From contig CAKRLG010000005.1 of the NCBI GenBank assembly GCA_934359255.1, forward strand, positions 1-64,000: a stretch of 64,000 bases of DNA. The letters run 5' to 3'. This DNA comes from an uncultured Ruminococcus sp. GTDB lineage: Bacteria > Bacillota > Clostridia > Lachnospirales > Lachnospiraceae. Made by a program: the position numbers and the translations under genes. Numbering within the stretch: the first letter of the stretch is position 1; the number at the start of each line of letters is the position of its first letter. Below the pieces are notes generated by a model that did no database searches, was not told the DNA's origin, and saw only the letters and a list, made by a program, of their open reading frames with translations. Below are positions 33,866 to 42,480 of this stretch, one piece after another.

Positions 33866-36454
33866 TTAAGCATTTATAATGGCATTTCGAAGAATTTTCT
33901 CATATTGATTTCCTAATGTAAGCAGAATATCATTTAGTTCTTCCTTTTTTTCTTTTGGTATAAAACTTTCATCGATACGTTCACATTCCCATATTAATCG
34001 ACGTTTCATAATTTTGATGCCATCCAATATTATTAAGAAACTGTCCATTTGACTCTCCAGTTTTGACAGCGTAATTTTTTCCACACTCATATTTATAAAG
34101 TGTTCTATTGCCTTTTGTTCTTGCTCATTTACCTCTTTCGCTTTGGTTTTAATATTCTCCCACTGCTGCATTGTTTCCAGTTTTCTTAATCTGTAATATA
34201 CAGGCTTTTCAAAAGGATTCATCATTAATTCTGCCAATTCACAGTCATCAGGTGCTGTTTCTTCATGTGCTTCTACTAAATTCACCTGAATTTCCATAGG
34301 GCGTAACATTTTTTCAAAAGTAAACAAGGCCTGTCCACTTGTATAGATTCCCATATTTTCCGTTTGTAAGGAGCTTGCATTCATAGTACTGCCAACAAGC
34401 TCTCTGTCATCTTGTGATGTCAGACGATGAACCAGTTTAATATTTGTATTTTTTATTATCTCAGAGGCCATAGCTGTAGGCAGCTGATCCGCAATTACAA
34501 TTCCCTCTTTCAAAGCTCGCACTTCTGCTAACATTTTCACAATAAATGCAGTAGCTGCAATTTTCGGATTAGAATCCTGACCTTCCTGATTCTGAGATTG
34601 TGATGCAATTAGATTATGTGCTTCTTCAATAAAAATCACATGGCGAATTTCATTTTGAATATTCGGTGCAGGCGTTGCTTTTAACGTTTCTCTTATTAAT
34701 GTGCATAGCAAAAGTGTAAGAAAATTCGCCGGGCCTTCCCCCAACGATTCCAATTCCACAACAATCGGATATTGCATCCATTCTTCTGGTGTCAAAGTCG
34801 ATTTTTTTACGTCAAATACATCTTTCATTTCTCTGCGTAACAGACTTCCAATACGCATTTCCAAAACCGAGCGGATATTTCCTTGTATTTCACTGTCATA
34901 ATTCGTACGCTGAAGTTCTTTTTCAAACTGTTCATATAGTTCTGACATTGTCGGATATTCTTTTACCCCTATATTTATATCTTCACTTTTCCATCCATGT
35001 TGTTCATAAATTGCCTGAATCGCTCGATCTAAAACAAATGGTGCAGGTGACGCAATCGGAAAAGCCCCTTCGAAAACCTGACATAATTTACTTATATGTT
35101 CAGATACAGTCAACCCCTTAGGAAATTCAAAAGGATTAATTTTTATTGGAAAATCTGTACAGGCCGATGGTGAAAAAATAATAAGTTCCGGAATGTTAAA
35201 TCTGGCCAATTCACGATATTCCCTTTTTGCCGGCTCTAAAACTAAAAACGGAATATGTAATTTTGTTTTTTCACCATTATCTGCGATTCTTTCTGCGTTC
35301 CATAAACTATTTGCCAGATGTAGCATCGTATTGGTTTTACCTGATCCCGGAACACCACAAACAAACATGTGCTTTGCAAATAATTTTTCAGGAATTCCTA
35401 CATCATATCCATTTTTATCTGTTCCAATTTCTATTCCCTTCCCTGAAAGGATGCTGACCGTTTCTTTTGGTAATTCAATATTTTCTCCATCATATAAAAC
35501 TGGCAGCCGCACAAAAGGTACTAATTCTTCCGTAAGATATGTTGTAGACCACTTTCGCATCGTTAAAGGTGTCGATTCCAAAAACTGACCCGATGGTGCT
35601 TCATTCCAGTTGTTCGTAATCTGATAATCCCCACTCATTATATTAATTGTATTATTCCCTGAAAGAACACTTTCTGCAAAAACAGTATCTAGTAAAAGTC
35701 TTGCATATTGACTGTCATCTGCATATGAGGAAATTCTACACTGGAAAACATTGGATTCATCTACACTGGTATTCCATTTTTCATATTGTCTCAATGTTTC
35801 ATTTACATTGGGATCACTGTTATTTGAAAATCTCTTCTCAGAGCTTTCCAATCCTGTCTGTCCCATATTGTCATTTCTGAGAAATGTCAGAGGTCGTTCA
35901 AAATTTTTGTGAATTTGTTCTGCTTCGTTTTCTTCTGTAAAAATGTCCACGCAATAACAACATTTCATATCAAAGCTTTGCATTAATTTACAAACACTGA
36001 ATAAACGGGCATTTTCATTCATCTTCCAATTAGGTACTATGTAAAATGTTCTTTGTGTTCCATTCATAACCGTTTGAAGCAATCTTTCTTTTTTATGTAA
36101 CTCTCCCTTAATCCTATAACGAACGATAAAGTCATCATTCATCTTTATTTCTTTTAAACCAAACTGATCAAATATGGGCGATGCTTTCATAATTTTATCT
36201 ATACTGTCCTTGTATTGTTCAAACTGTCCTTCCTTTGTAAATGCAACATAAATTTTAAGCTTATTTCCATTTGGTCTTTCCGGATCATATGCATAAATAT
36301 AATGTGTAATAATTTTTCCAAAAGCGGTAAATCTGTAAAGCTGGCGGATTAATCTTGTTTGCGCCTCTAACATGGATTCAATCCCAGATTCTTCAACCGC
36401 CTGATACTTACTTAGCGTTATATCCGGTAAATTTGTTATCTCATATAGTAACAT
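33866..36454 (-). CDS. HerA/DUF87-like P-loop ATPase
   Basis: An 862-residue protein. Residues 1-340 form an N-terminal region of unknown fold. The ATPase core carries Walker A GVPGSGKT at 367-374, the LVLEPAKREYREL segment typical of HerA/VirB4-like motors near 405, Walker B HVIFIEEAHN at 605-614, and a sensor-like VHRLTSQDDRELV. The last 150 residues are helical. Such hexameric motors pump DNA or protein, or work with nucleases and effectors in defence. No neighbouring nuclease or SIR2 gene is visible. The gene starts four bases after the Sel1 gene ends and is the motor of this operon. Confidence 0.82.
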   Translation of the reverse strand: MLLYEITNLPDITLSKYQAVEESGIESMLEAQTRLIRQLYRFTAFGKIITHYIYAYDPERPNGNKLKIYVAFTKEGQFEQYKDSIDKIMKASPIFDQFGLKEIKMNDDFIVRYRIKGELHKKERLLQTVMNGTQRTFYIVPNWKMNENARLFSVCKLMQSFDMKCCYCVDIFTEENEAEQIHKNFERPLTFLRNDNMGQTGLESSEKRFSNNSDPNVNETLRQYEKWNTSVDESNVFQCRISSYADDSQYARLLLDTVFAESVLSGNNTINIMSGDYQITNNWNEAPSGQFLESTPLTMRKWSTTYLTEELVPFVRLPVLYDGENIELPKETVSILSGKGIEIGTDKNGYDVGIPEKLFAKHMFVCGVPGSGKTNTMLHLANSLWNAERIADNGEKTKLHIPFLVLEPAKREYRELARFNIPELIIFSPSACTDFPIKINPFEFPKGLTVSEHISKLCQVFEGAFPIASPAPFVLDRAIQAIYEQHGWKSEDINIGVKEYPTMSELYEQFEKELQRTNYDSEIQGNIRSVLEMRIGSLLRREMKDVFDVKKSTLTPEEWMQYPIVVELESLGEGPANFLTLLLCTLIRETLKATPAPNIQNEIRHVIFIEEAHNLIASQSQNQEGQDSNPKIAATAFIVKMLAEVRALKEGIVIADQLPTAMASEIIKNTNIKLVHRLTSQDDRELVGSTMNASSLQTENMGIYTSGQALFTFEKMLRPMEIQVNLVEAHEETAPDDCELAELMMNPFEKPVYYRLRKLETMQQWENIKTKAKEVNEQEQKAIEHFINMSVEKITLSKLESQMDSFLIILDGIKIMKRRLIWECERIDESFIPKEKKEELNDILLTLGNQYEKILRNAIINA

Positions 36455-36458
36455 CTGA

Positions 36459-37157
36459 TCACATCCGTTTCATCCATCTCTGTTGCCGTCTGTCATAAAA
36501 ATAGTTGTTTTGGAGAATTGCTTCTGCTCTCGATTCTCCACGAGACGCAGCCTCCGCATACCAGTAGCCCGCTTTGTCCCAAGCATAAAAAAATCTGGAT
36601 TCATACAATACCGCAATATTATACATTGCTTTTACATTTCCTTGTCTCGCTGACTGTAAATACCAGTGTTCTGCATCATACGGTTTTCCTTCCTGATAAA
36701 ATTGATAGCCCAATCCTAACTGAGCTTCCGATTTACCCAATGCTGCGGCCTTTTCCAACCACTTTCTTGCTTTTTGCGGATTTGCTTTAATATATCCTTT
36801 CGTACCATTCATATAACTGAAATATAAAATGTCCGCACACTCAGATGAATTAAATTTTTCAACGCCATACTGCGCTATTGCATTTTTCAAATCTTCTTCT
36901 CTGATCTCATCAAAAGCCATAAGTGGTACACCCTGATTCAAAAACAGGCAAATAGTTTCACATACTTTTTTTGTTTCGTATCCTTTCATAAAAGCAGCAT
37001 ACGCTCCATTCAAGCAAACGATCCCATAGTTCCCGTTATTTTTCATATCCGAAAAATACTTTTTCCCATATTCAAATGATTTATTAAAAATGTCTTCTGC
37101 ATTTGATGATTCATAAATAATATCACCTACAATATAAATCACATCATCCCGTGTCAT
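36459..37157 (-). CDS. Sel1/TPR-like repeat protein
   Basis: A 232-residue protein whose C-terminal half has Sel1-like helical repeats: ARKWLEKAAALGKSEAQLGL, AEHWYLQSARQGNVKAMYNI and AGYWYAEAASRGESRAEAIL, about 36 residues apart. These make a protein-binding solenoid. The N-terminal half is unassigned. The start 37157 follows GGGGGAATTGA; the longer frame is rejected. It sits between the 597-residue protein and the ATPase and may bridge them. Confidence 0.8.
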   Translation of the reverse strand: MTRDDVIYIVGDIIYESSNAEDIFNKSFEYGKKYFSDMKNNGNYGIVCLNGAYAAFMKGYETKKVCETICLFLNQGVPLMAFDEIREEDLKNAIAQYGVEKFNSSECADILYFSYMNGTKGYIKANPQKARKWLEKAAALGKSEAQLGLGYQFYQEGKPYDAEHWYLQSARQGNVKAMYNIAVLYESRFFYAWDKAGYWYAEAASRGESRAEAILQNNYFYDRRQQRWMKRM

Positions 37158-37173
37158 TTCAATTCCCCCGTTC

Positions 37174-38967
37174 TTAATAGATATCCATATTTCCTGTGGC
37201 AGATACAATCCATTTATTCACCTGCTCTGTAATTATGCTCTTTGTCGTTTCCACATACGTTTCAAGTTTTGGATTATATTTTTCTTTAACAGAAATAATT
37301 CTTTTAGAAATATTCTCATTATCTTCCACAGTTTCACCTGGTAAAATCAAAACAAAAATCGAAAGGTGTAACTGTGTTTTTGTCATAGGTTCTCCAATAA
37401 CAAGAAATGCAATATCCTGATAACGGGCTAATTCTGCCGGTTGAATATAAGCTGCCGGTGATGTGTCCACTTCGTCATCTATGATTACTCCTGCTTTAAC
37501 ACCAACAACTTTATATGCCTCACCGTATTCGTCTTGCATTACTTTCTTAAGTACTGTTGTAATAGCAATATTATCCCAGAACCCGCTTTCCATCGTAACA
37601 TTTTTTGCCCATTTATCAACAACAGCTGCTATTCTATGTGCTTTCCCGGTCAATGTAAGATTTCTGAAATAATTATCAACATCTTCTGCATTCCAGCTCA
37701 AGAATCTGTGATCATATATTAATTCACTATTCTCTTTAACGTCTTTATAGTTGAAATCATTATTATTCGTGTCAACTGATGTATATTTTGAAGCATCTTT
37801 TGAAATTGCACCTGAGTTTTGTTTTAAGAAAAGTAATCTCTTTTCTTGCTCCATAGTATGCTTTACGTCCCAATGCATCATAGATTCTAAAAGAATCTGT
37901 TCGCTGGAATACATCCCTAATTCTTCAAAAACATTCTGTAAAAGCTGATATTGATCTTCATTCAGATCGAACAGATAAGACGTAGCCATCCAAACTTGTA
38001 ATTGTTGATCAAATTCATTTATTCTACCATTTTTCGAATGACGGATTGCCGCTGCAATTAATGTATCTACCGACGGACACACTACTTTTTTCCCATCTAA
38101 CGAGTGGGTACTTCCAAAGGTGATTACCGCTAATTTCGATAATGCAAAATATTGTTCATTATTTTCACTATTTCTATTTTCCTCAAGAGCCAGGAACAGA
38201 ATCGCTTGTTTTAGTTCAGCAAATGCGCTTACAGGAAGTTCACTCATCATAAGAATATTAACTAATGCCAGATCAGCAGACTCTTCATTTAATGTTTCTC
38301 CTTGAAATTCATTATTTAACATCACATTGTAGGCATTACTCATGATCGTAAAAAATGTTTTTGTACTATCCGGAAGCCCTTCCTGCAATATTTGTTGAAA
38401 TTGTTCTGTAACAGGTCGATTTACATCTAACACACTTTTAAGAACTTTTTCATCCAACATAAAATATTCTTCGTTCTTAAACCACGTTTCAAATTTTTCT
38501 CCAAGTTCTGAAAAATGATGAAGTTCACTCAAATATTTGTAGACCATATTTGTGCTAATCTCATTATTTCGATATCCGTTTGCACAGAATGCTAAATATT
38601 CCCCCAATATTTCCATCAGCTTACCGGTAAACTCATTTGTTTTTCGCAAATCTTCCGGAATATTATCAATAATACTAAAGTCTCTCTTTTCTATCGGGTT
38701 CTCCGAAAATTTCGCAAATGCATTTTCTACATAATGCTCTTTTCTATACTTTCCAACCCAAACTTCTTCCCACTGTTTATATAATGATTTTTCTCTTTGT
38801 AAAATCCGATTCAGTTCTGTATCATAACAATCTGAAGATGTTACATAGGATTCTGTGTCTGATTGTTTCCCGATAATTGATTGATTAATTTTTGCTGCAG
38901 CCTTTGCTCCGGCTTTTGCACCCATATCATGAAACGGCTTTAACAATGGCGAATTAAAAAGCGACAT
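37174..38967 (-). CDS. 597-residue protein of unknown function, first gene of island operon
   Basis: I do not recognise this protein. It starts with an Ala/Gly-rich helix (DMGAKAGAKAAAKINQS) that might be membrane-associated, continues as a long helical region to about residue 400, and ends in a mixed alpha/beta domain of about 170 residues (LSWNAEDVDNYFRNLTLTGK, then IAFLVIGEP and LSIFVLILPG). No catalytic motif is evident. The start at 38967 follows AGGAGG by seven bases. As the first gene of a tightly packed operon with an ATPase it may be a structural or adaptor component. Confidence 0.75.
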   Translation of the reverse strand: MSLFNSPLLKPFHDMGAKAGAKAAAKINQSIIGKQSDTESYVTSSDCYDTELNRILQREKSLYKQWEEVWVGKYRKEHYVENAFAKFSENPIEKRDFSIIDNIPEDLRKTNEFTGKLMEILGEYLAFCANGYRNNEISTNMVYKYLSELHHFSELGEKFETWFKNEEYFMLDEKVLKSVLDVNRPVTEQFQQILQEGLPDSTKTFFTIMSNAYNVMLNNEFQGETLNEESADLALVNILMMSELPVSAFAELKQAILFLALEENRNSENNEQYFALSKLAVITFGSTHSLDGKKVVCPSVDTLIAAAIRHSKNGRINEFDQQLQVWMATSYLFDLNEDQYQLLQNVFEELGMYSSEQILLESMMHWDVKHTMEQEKRLLFLKQNSGAISKDASKYTSVDTNNNDFNYKDVKENSELIYDHRFLSWNAEDVDNYFRNLTLTGKAHRIAAVVDKWAKNVTMESGFWDNIAITTVLKKVMQDEYGEAYKVVGVKAGVIIDDEVDTSPAAYIQPAELARYQDIAFLVIGEPMTKTQLHLSIFVLILPGETVEDNENISKRIISVKEKYNPKLETYVETTKSIITEQVNKWIVSATGNMDIY

Positions 38968-38996
38968 AATCATTCCTCCTGTATTTACATTTTTTA

Positions 38997-39012
38997 AAAG
39001 TGTACTTTTTTG
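38997..39012 (+). repeat. 16-bp inverted repeat, left copy
   Basis: AAAGTGTACTTTTTTG, repeated as its reverse complement at 39150-39165. The left copy overlaps the likely -10 region of the island operon on the minus strand (TTGAAG-18-TACACT). Confidence 0.55.
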
Positions 39013-39045
39013 AATAAAGGAACTTCAACGAAAGATCATTTATAT

Positions 39046-39065
39046 TTGTACGATTTTTTGTACAA
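39046..39065. promoter_or_regulatory. Possible operator upstream of the island operon
   Basis: TTGTAC and GTACAA are 6-bp complements with 8 A/T-rich bases between them, about 80 bases upstream of the first island gene. It may be a repressor or recombinase site; evidence is the symmetry alone. Confidence 0.35.
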
Positions 39066-39138
39066 TTTTACTATTTTTATGTTGAAAGCATTGCTGTCTA
39101 GTTATATAATATATTTAATAATTATTTGTCTAAAAAAG

Positions 39139-39181
39139 GCAGGGAATTACAAAAAAGTACACTTTCTTGTAATTCCCTGCT
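39139..39181 (-). terminator. Terminator of the serine recombinase gene
   Basis: On the minus strand GCAGGGAATTACAAG pairs with TTGTAATTCCCTGC, followed by CTTTTTT, four bases past the recombinase stop. Its loop contains the right copy of the 16-bp inverted repeat (39150-39165). Confidence 0.8.
39150..39165 (-). repeat. 16-bp inverted repeat, right copy
   Basis: Reverse complement of 38997-39012, inside the recombinase terminator loop. The two copies bound a 137-base segment between the recombinase gene and the island operon. Confidence 0.55.
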
Positions 39182-39184
39182 TTT

Positions 39185-39790
39185 TTATCTTTTTGTTTTT
39201 CCATATGATTTTGCTTTATACAAAAATGTAGAAATCGGCATATTGCAAGCCTTTGCAGCCGCCACACCTGTCAGTTTCCTTTCTTTCCATCTTATATATA
39301 TTTCATCGAAGTTTTCCGGTAATGGCTTTTGTGGACGTCCAAAGCGGACACCTTTTGCTTTTGCAACTGCAATTCCTTCTGCTTGACGCTGTTTTATGTT
39401 GCTTCTTTCATTTTCAGCTACAAAAGATAATACCTGTAAAACAATGTCACTCAAAAAAGTTCCCATAAGATCCTTTCCTCTTCGAGTATCCAACAGAGGC
39501 ATATCCAATACAACAATATCTATCTTTTTTTCTTTGGTAAGGATTCGCCATTGATCTAAAATTTCTTCATAATTTCTTCCTAATCTGTCAATACTCTTTA
39601 TATATAACAAATCATCTGTCTTCAGTTTTCTAATCATTTTCTGATACATAGGTCTGTTAAAATCTTTCCCGGATATTTTTTCCACATAAATATTTTTCTC
39701 CGAAATTTCTAGTTGTTTCATCGCTTCCATTTGCCGGTCTATATTCTGATCCTTTGTGCTTACCCGTATATATCCATACGTATTTATCAT
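39185..39790 (-). CDS. Serine recombinase (resolvase/DNA invertase family)
   Basis: A 201-residue small serine recombinase of the Tn3-resolvase/Pin group. The catalytic serine is in YGYIRVSTKDQNIDRQ (Ser11). Conserved arginines lie in KSIDRLGRNYEEIL and ENERSNIKQRQAEGI. The C-terminal helix-turn-helix is LTGVAAAKACNMPISTFLYK. The length is complete. It lies at the edge of the accessory island next to the 16-bp inverted repeats, so inversion or past transposition are both possible. No transposase accompanies it. Confidence 0.92.
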   Translation of the reverse strand: MINTYGYIRVSTKDQNIDRQMEAMKQLEISEKNIYVEKISGKDFNRPMYQKMIRKLKTDDLLYIKSIDRLGRNYEEILDQWRILTKEKKIDIVVLDMPLLDTRRGKDLMGTFLSDIVLQVLSFVAENERSNIKQRQAEGIAVAKAKGVRFGRPQKPLPENFDEIYIRWKERKLTGVAAAKACNMPISTFLYKAKSYGKTKR

Positions 39791-39856
39791 TTTCTACCTC
39801 TTTCCTTTATGATGAATCTCATCTATTTTCAGAGTTATCTATAAGAAATATAATAA

Positions 39857-39903
39857 AAACCTTACTAACATTCAGTTTTTATTTCTGAAAATCAGTAAGG
39901 TTT
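39857..39903 (-). terminator. Terminator downstream of glf
   Basis: On the minus strand AAACCTTACT pairs with AGTAAGGTTT and T-rich sequence follows. It lies 54 bases after the glf stop and upstream of the recombinase gene. Confidence 0.75.
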
Positions 39904-39956
39904 CTTTTCATACACCATAAAATAAATTGTTCTCTTCTAAACACTCATCCAATTTC

Positions 39957-41087
39957 TTATACATATGAACCAAGTTCTCTCTCACTCATATCCAGTGCCG
40001 CTGCGATCACCGCGTCCATATCATAATACTTATATTCACCCAGTCTGCCACCGAAAATCACGTTATTTTCTTTCTCAGCGAGTTTCTTATACTCTTCATA
40101 GAGTTTTCCGTTCTTCTCGTCATTTACCGGATAATAAGGTTCATCGCCCGGTTTCCACTCGGAGCTATATTCCCGGCTGATGACTGTCTTCGGAAGTTCC
40201 TGACCATTCTCATCCTTTCCGAACTCAAACCATTTATGTTCGATGATTCGTGTCCAAGGAGTCTCTGCATCTGTGTAGTTTACAGCTGCATTTCCCTGGA
40301 AATTCGGTTTGTCCAGTACTTCTGTCTCGAATCGTACCGAACGGTATTCCAGCGTACCCAGTGTATATGCAAAATACGCATCAATCGGACCGGTATATAC
40401 CACTTTTTCTCCCAAATTATCGTAATGCTCTTTCTTCTCCAGATAATCCACACCAAGTTCTACCTCAATGCCGTCAAGCATATTGGCAACCATCTTCGTA
40501 TAACCACCTACCGGGATTCCCTGATACAATGCATTGAAGTAGTTGTTATCAAAAGTCAGACGCACCGGCAGACGGCGGATGATAAATGAGGGAAGTTCTG
40601 TACACGGACGTCCCCACTGTTTCTGCGTATAGCCCTTGATCAGCTTTTCATAAATATCCGTACCGACCAGAGAGATCGCCTGTTCTTCCAGATTCTTCGG
40701 CTCAGTGATGCCTGCTGCCTGTCTCTGTTCTTCGATCTTGGCTGCTGCCTCTTCCGGTGTCACCACACCCCACATCTTATTGAAGGTATACATGTTAAAC
40801 GGCAGGCTGTACAGCTCACCCTTATAATTTGCCACCGGGGAGTTCGTAAAGCGGTTAAACTCCGCAAAAGATGTCACATAGTCCCACACTTTTTTGTTGT
40901 TGGTATGGAAAATATGGGCACCGTATTTATGTACATGAATCCCTTCTACCTGCTCTGTATACACATTTCCCGCAATATTTGATCGTTTGTCGATCACCAG
41001 CACCTTTTTCCCCTTTTTCACTGCTTCCCGGGCAAATACGGCGCCGTACAGACCGGCTCCTACTACAACATAATCATATGCTTTCAT
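39957..41087 (-). CDS. glf: UDP-galactopyranose mutase
   Basis: Glf is a flavoenzyme that interconverts UDP-galactopyranose and UDP-galactofuranose for cell-surface glycans. The 376 residues have the FAD-binding VVGAGLYGAVFAREAV, the typical HKYGAHIFHTNNKKVWDYV, and the C-terminal GGRLGEYKYYDMDAVI. The neighbours are sugar-nucleotide genes: rfbABD on the far side of the island and a nucleotidyltransferase upstream. The island may have split a surface polysaccharide region. Confidence 0.96.
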   Translation of the reverse strand: MKAYDYVVVGAGLYGAVFAREAVKKGKKVLVIDKRSNIAGNVYTEQVEGIHVHKYGAHIFHTNNKKVWDYVTSFAEFNRFTNSPVANYKGELYSLPFNMYTFNKMWGVVTPEEAAAKIEEQRQAAGITEPKNLEEQAISLVGTDIYEKLIKGYTQKQWGRPCTELPSFIIRRLPVRLTFDNNYFNALYQGIPVGGYTKMVANMLDGIEVELGVDYLEKKEHYDNLGEKVVYTGPIDAYFAYTLGTLEYRSVRFETEVLDKPNFQGNAAVNYTDAETPWTRIIEHKWFEFGKDENGQELPKTVISREYSSEWKPGDEPYYPVNDEKNGKLYEEYKKLAEKENNVIFGGRLGEYKYYDMDAVIAAALDMSERELGSYV

Positions 41088-41386
41088 TTTCTATTCTCCT
41101 ATTTCCTTCGTTTTCCCGTTTTCATCTTGCTGACGCTTTCTCTATTATATACAAACTCCGCCAAAATGTCATCCCCTTTTCTTTTTCCCTCTCTTTTGTC
41201 TCACTTTTACAGCCATACAGATTCCTGACCTTTTGTAAAATTCTGAAAGAGCTCAGAAACGGAACCGATTTTGACTCGTTATCCAGGTAACTGAAAAAGC
41301 ACCAGGTTAAAAATCCGATGCTGGGATTCCCATATCTCCGATTTTCAACCTGATGCTTTGTCATATTCTCTTTTATTTTCTCAAAA
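41088..41386. other. Non-coding gap with terminator between nucleotidyltransferase and glf
   Basis: This 299-base gap has a strong terminator at 41296-41359 and otherwise A+T-rich sequence that must hold the glf promoter. I could not assign -35/-10 boxes with confidence. No gene is supported here. Confidence 0.5.
41296..41359 (-). terminator. Terminator of the nucleotidyltransferase gene
   Basis: On the minus strand AAAGCATCAGGTTGAAAATC pairs with its near complement, followed by TTTTTC, 28 bases past the stop at 41387. Confidence 0.8.
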
Positions 41387-42304
41387 TCAATCCCACAGCT
41401 TTGCCGGATATTTACCGGAACGGATCATTTCGCGGAAGCCTGCCTGTGCCAGCTCCGTATCTTCTTTATAAGTAATCCCGATCCATTTGTCCTGTGTCTC
41501 CAGCACCTTCACTGTCGCTTTGTTCTGTTTTAACAGACCATCCACGATGATCGGGATCAGATATTCTTTCTTTAACGGATCTCCGGATTCATCTTTCAGA
41601 AATTCTGCAAATCCGCTCTCCAGCTTGTCCAGAAATTCCGGATAAGCAGCCCACATATTCATGGACACGTGGACATCCGGTGTGATCCAGGATTTTACTT
41701 CTTCTCTGTCACAGACTACCGTTCCGTCTGCTTCGATTGCAATACCGGATGTCTCCAGAACGTCAGTCAGCATATCGTTGTCATCTACTGTACAGATTCC
41801 ACGGGTAACTGCTCCGTTCTCGCTGACAGTATTTTTCAGGACAAATCCTGCCATTGCCATATTCAGAACTTCGCCTTCCTGTTTTCCGTTTACCAGAAAA
41901 TCATGCAGTTTTACGAAAGCCTCTTTTCCGTAGTAATCATCTGCGTTGATGATCACAAATGGCTCTTTTACTACATCCTTGCACGCCAGTACTGCCTGAC
42001 CAGTTCCCCATGGTTTTTTACGTCCTTCCGGAACAGTAAAGCCTTCCGGCAGATCTGTAAGTTCCTGATATACATATTCCACTTCGATCTGAGAACCAAT
42101 GCGGTTTCCGATCACCGCTTTGAACTCTTCTTCAATATCTTTGCGGATCACAAAAACCACTTTGTCAAATCCTGCTTCTTTTGCATCATAGATCGAGTAA
42201 TCCATGATGATCTCTCCGTTGTCCGACATCTTTGCCAGCTGTTTGATTCCTGTTCCGAACCGTGAACCAATCCCTGCTGCCATGATAATCAGTGTTGTCT
42301 TCAT
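41387..42304 (-). CDS. Sugar-phosphate nucleotidyltransferase family protein
   Basis: A 305-residue nucleotidyltransferase with the N-terminal nucleotide-binding loop IMAAGIGSRFGTGIKQL and the central VIINADDYYGKEAF metal-binding aspartates. It is related to the LicC/GCD1-type group, which activates sugars or choline-phosphate with NTP; the exact substrate cannot be read from the sequence. It lies upstream of glf on the same strand but behind its own terminator, so it is probably a separate unit. Confidence 0.87.
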   Translation of the reverse strand: MKTTLIIMAAGIGSRFGTGIKQLAKMSDNGEIIMDYSIYDAKEAGFDKVVFVIRKDIEEEFKAVIGNRIGSQIEVEYVYQELTDLPEGFTVPEGRKKPWGTGQAVLACKDVVKEPFVIINADDYYGKEAFVKLHDFLVNGKQEGEVLNMAMAGFVLKNTVSENGAVTRGICTVDDNDMLTDVLETSGIAIEADGTVVCDREEVKSWITPDVHVSMNMWAAYPEFLDKLESGFAEFLKDESGDPLKKEYLIPIIVDGLLKQNKATVKVLETQDKWIGITYKEDTELAQAGFREMIRSGKYPAKLWD

Positions 42305-42328
42305 ATGTTGTTCCTTTCTGTTGCAGAA

Positions 42329-42367
42329 GAATACCTGCAGTGCGTCTTCCCGCCTCTACAGGTATTC
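42329..42367 (-). terminator. Hairpin between aldo/keto reductase and nucleotidyltransferase genes
   Basis: GAATACCTG and CAGGTATTC form a 9-bp stem with a T-rich flank on the minus strand. It lies between the stop of the gene at 42481 and the next start at 42304 and probably terminates the former. Confidence 0.65.
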
Positions 42368-42480
42368 TTTGTTTCGTGTTCATTTGCTAATATATTAACA
42401 TTTTCCCCAACAAAAAGCAATACAGAAAACATATTTAACACATCTATCATTCTTTTCGGGTATGGATGAACCGTTTTTTA

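Noticed and set aside
33866..36454. Known SIR2-HerA or DUF4297-HerA defence system
   Set aside because: No SIR2, DUF4297 or nuclease domain is seen in any neighbouring product.
39185..39790. Whole 32-40 kb island as a Tn3-type transposon
   Set aside because: Only a resolvase-like gene is present; no tnpA and no matching terminal inverted repeats around the island were found.
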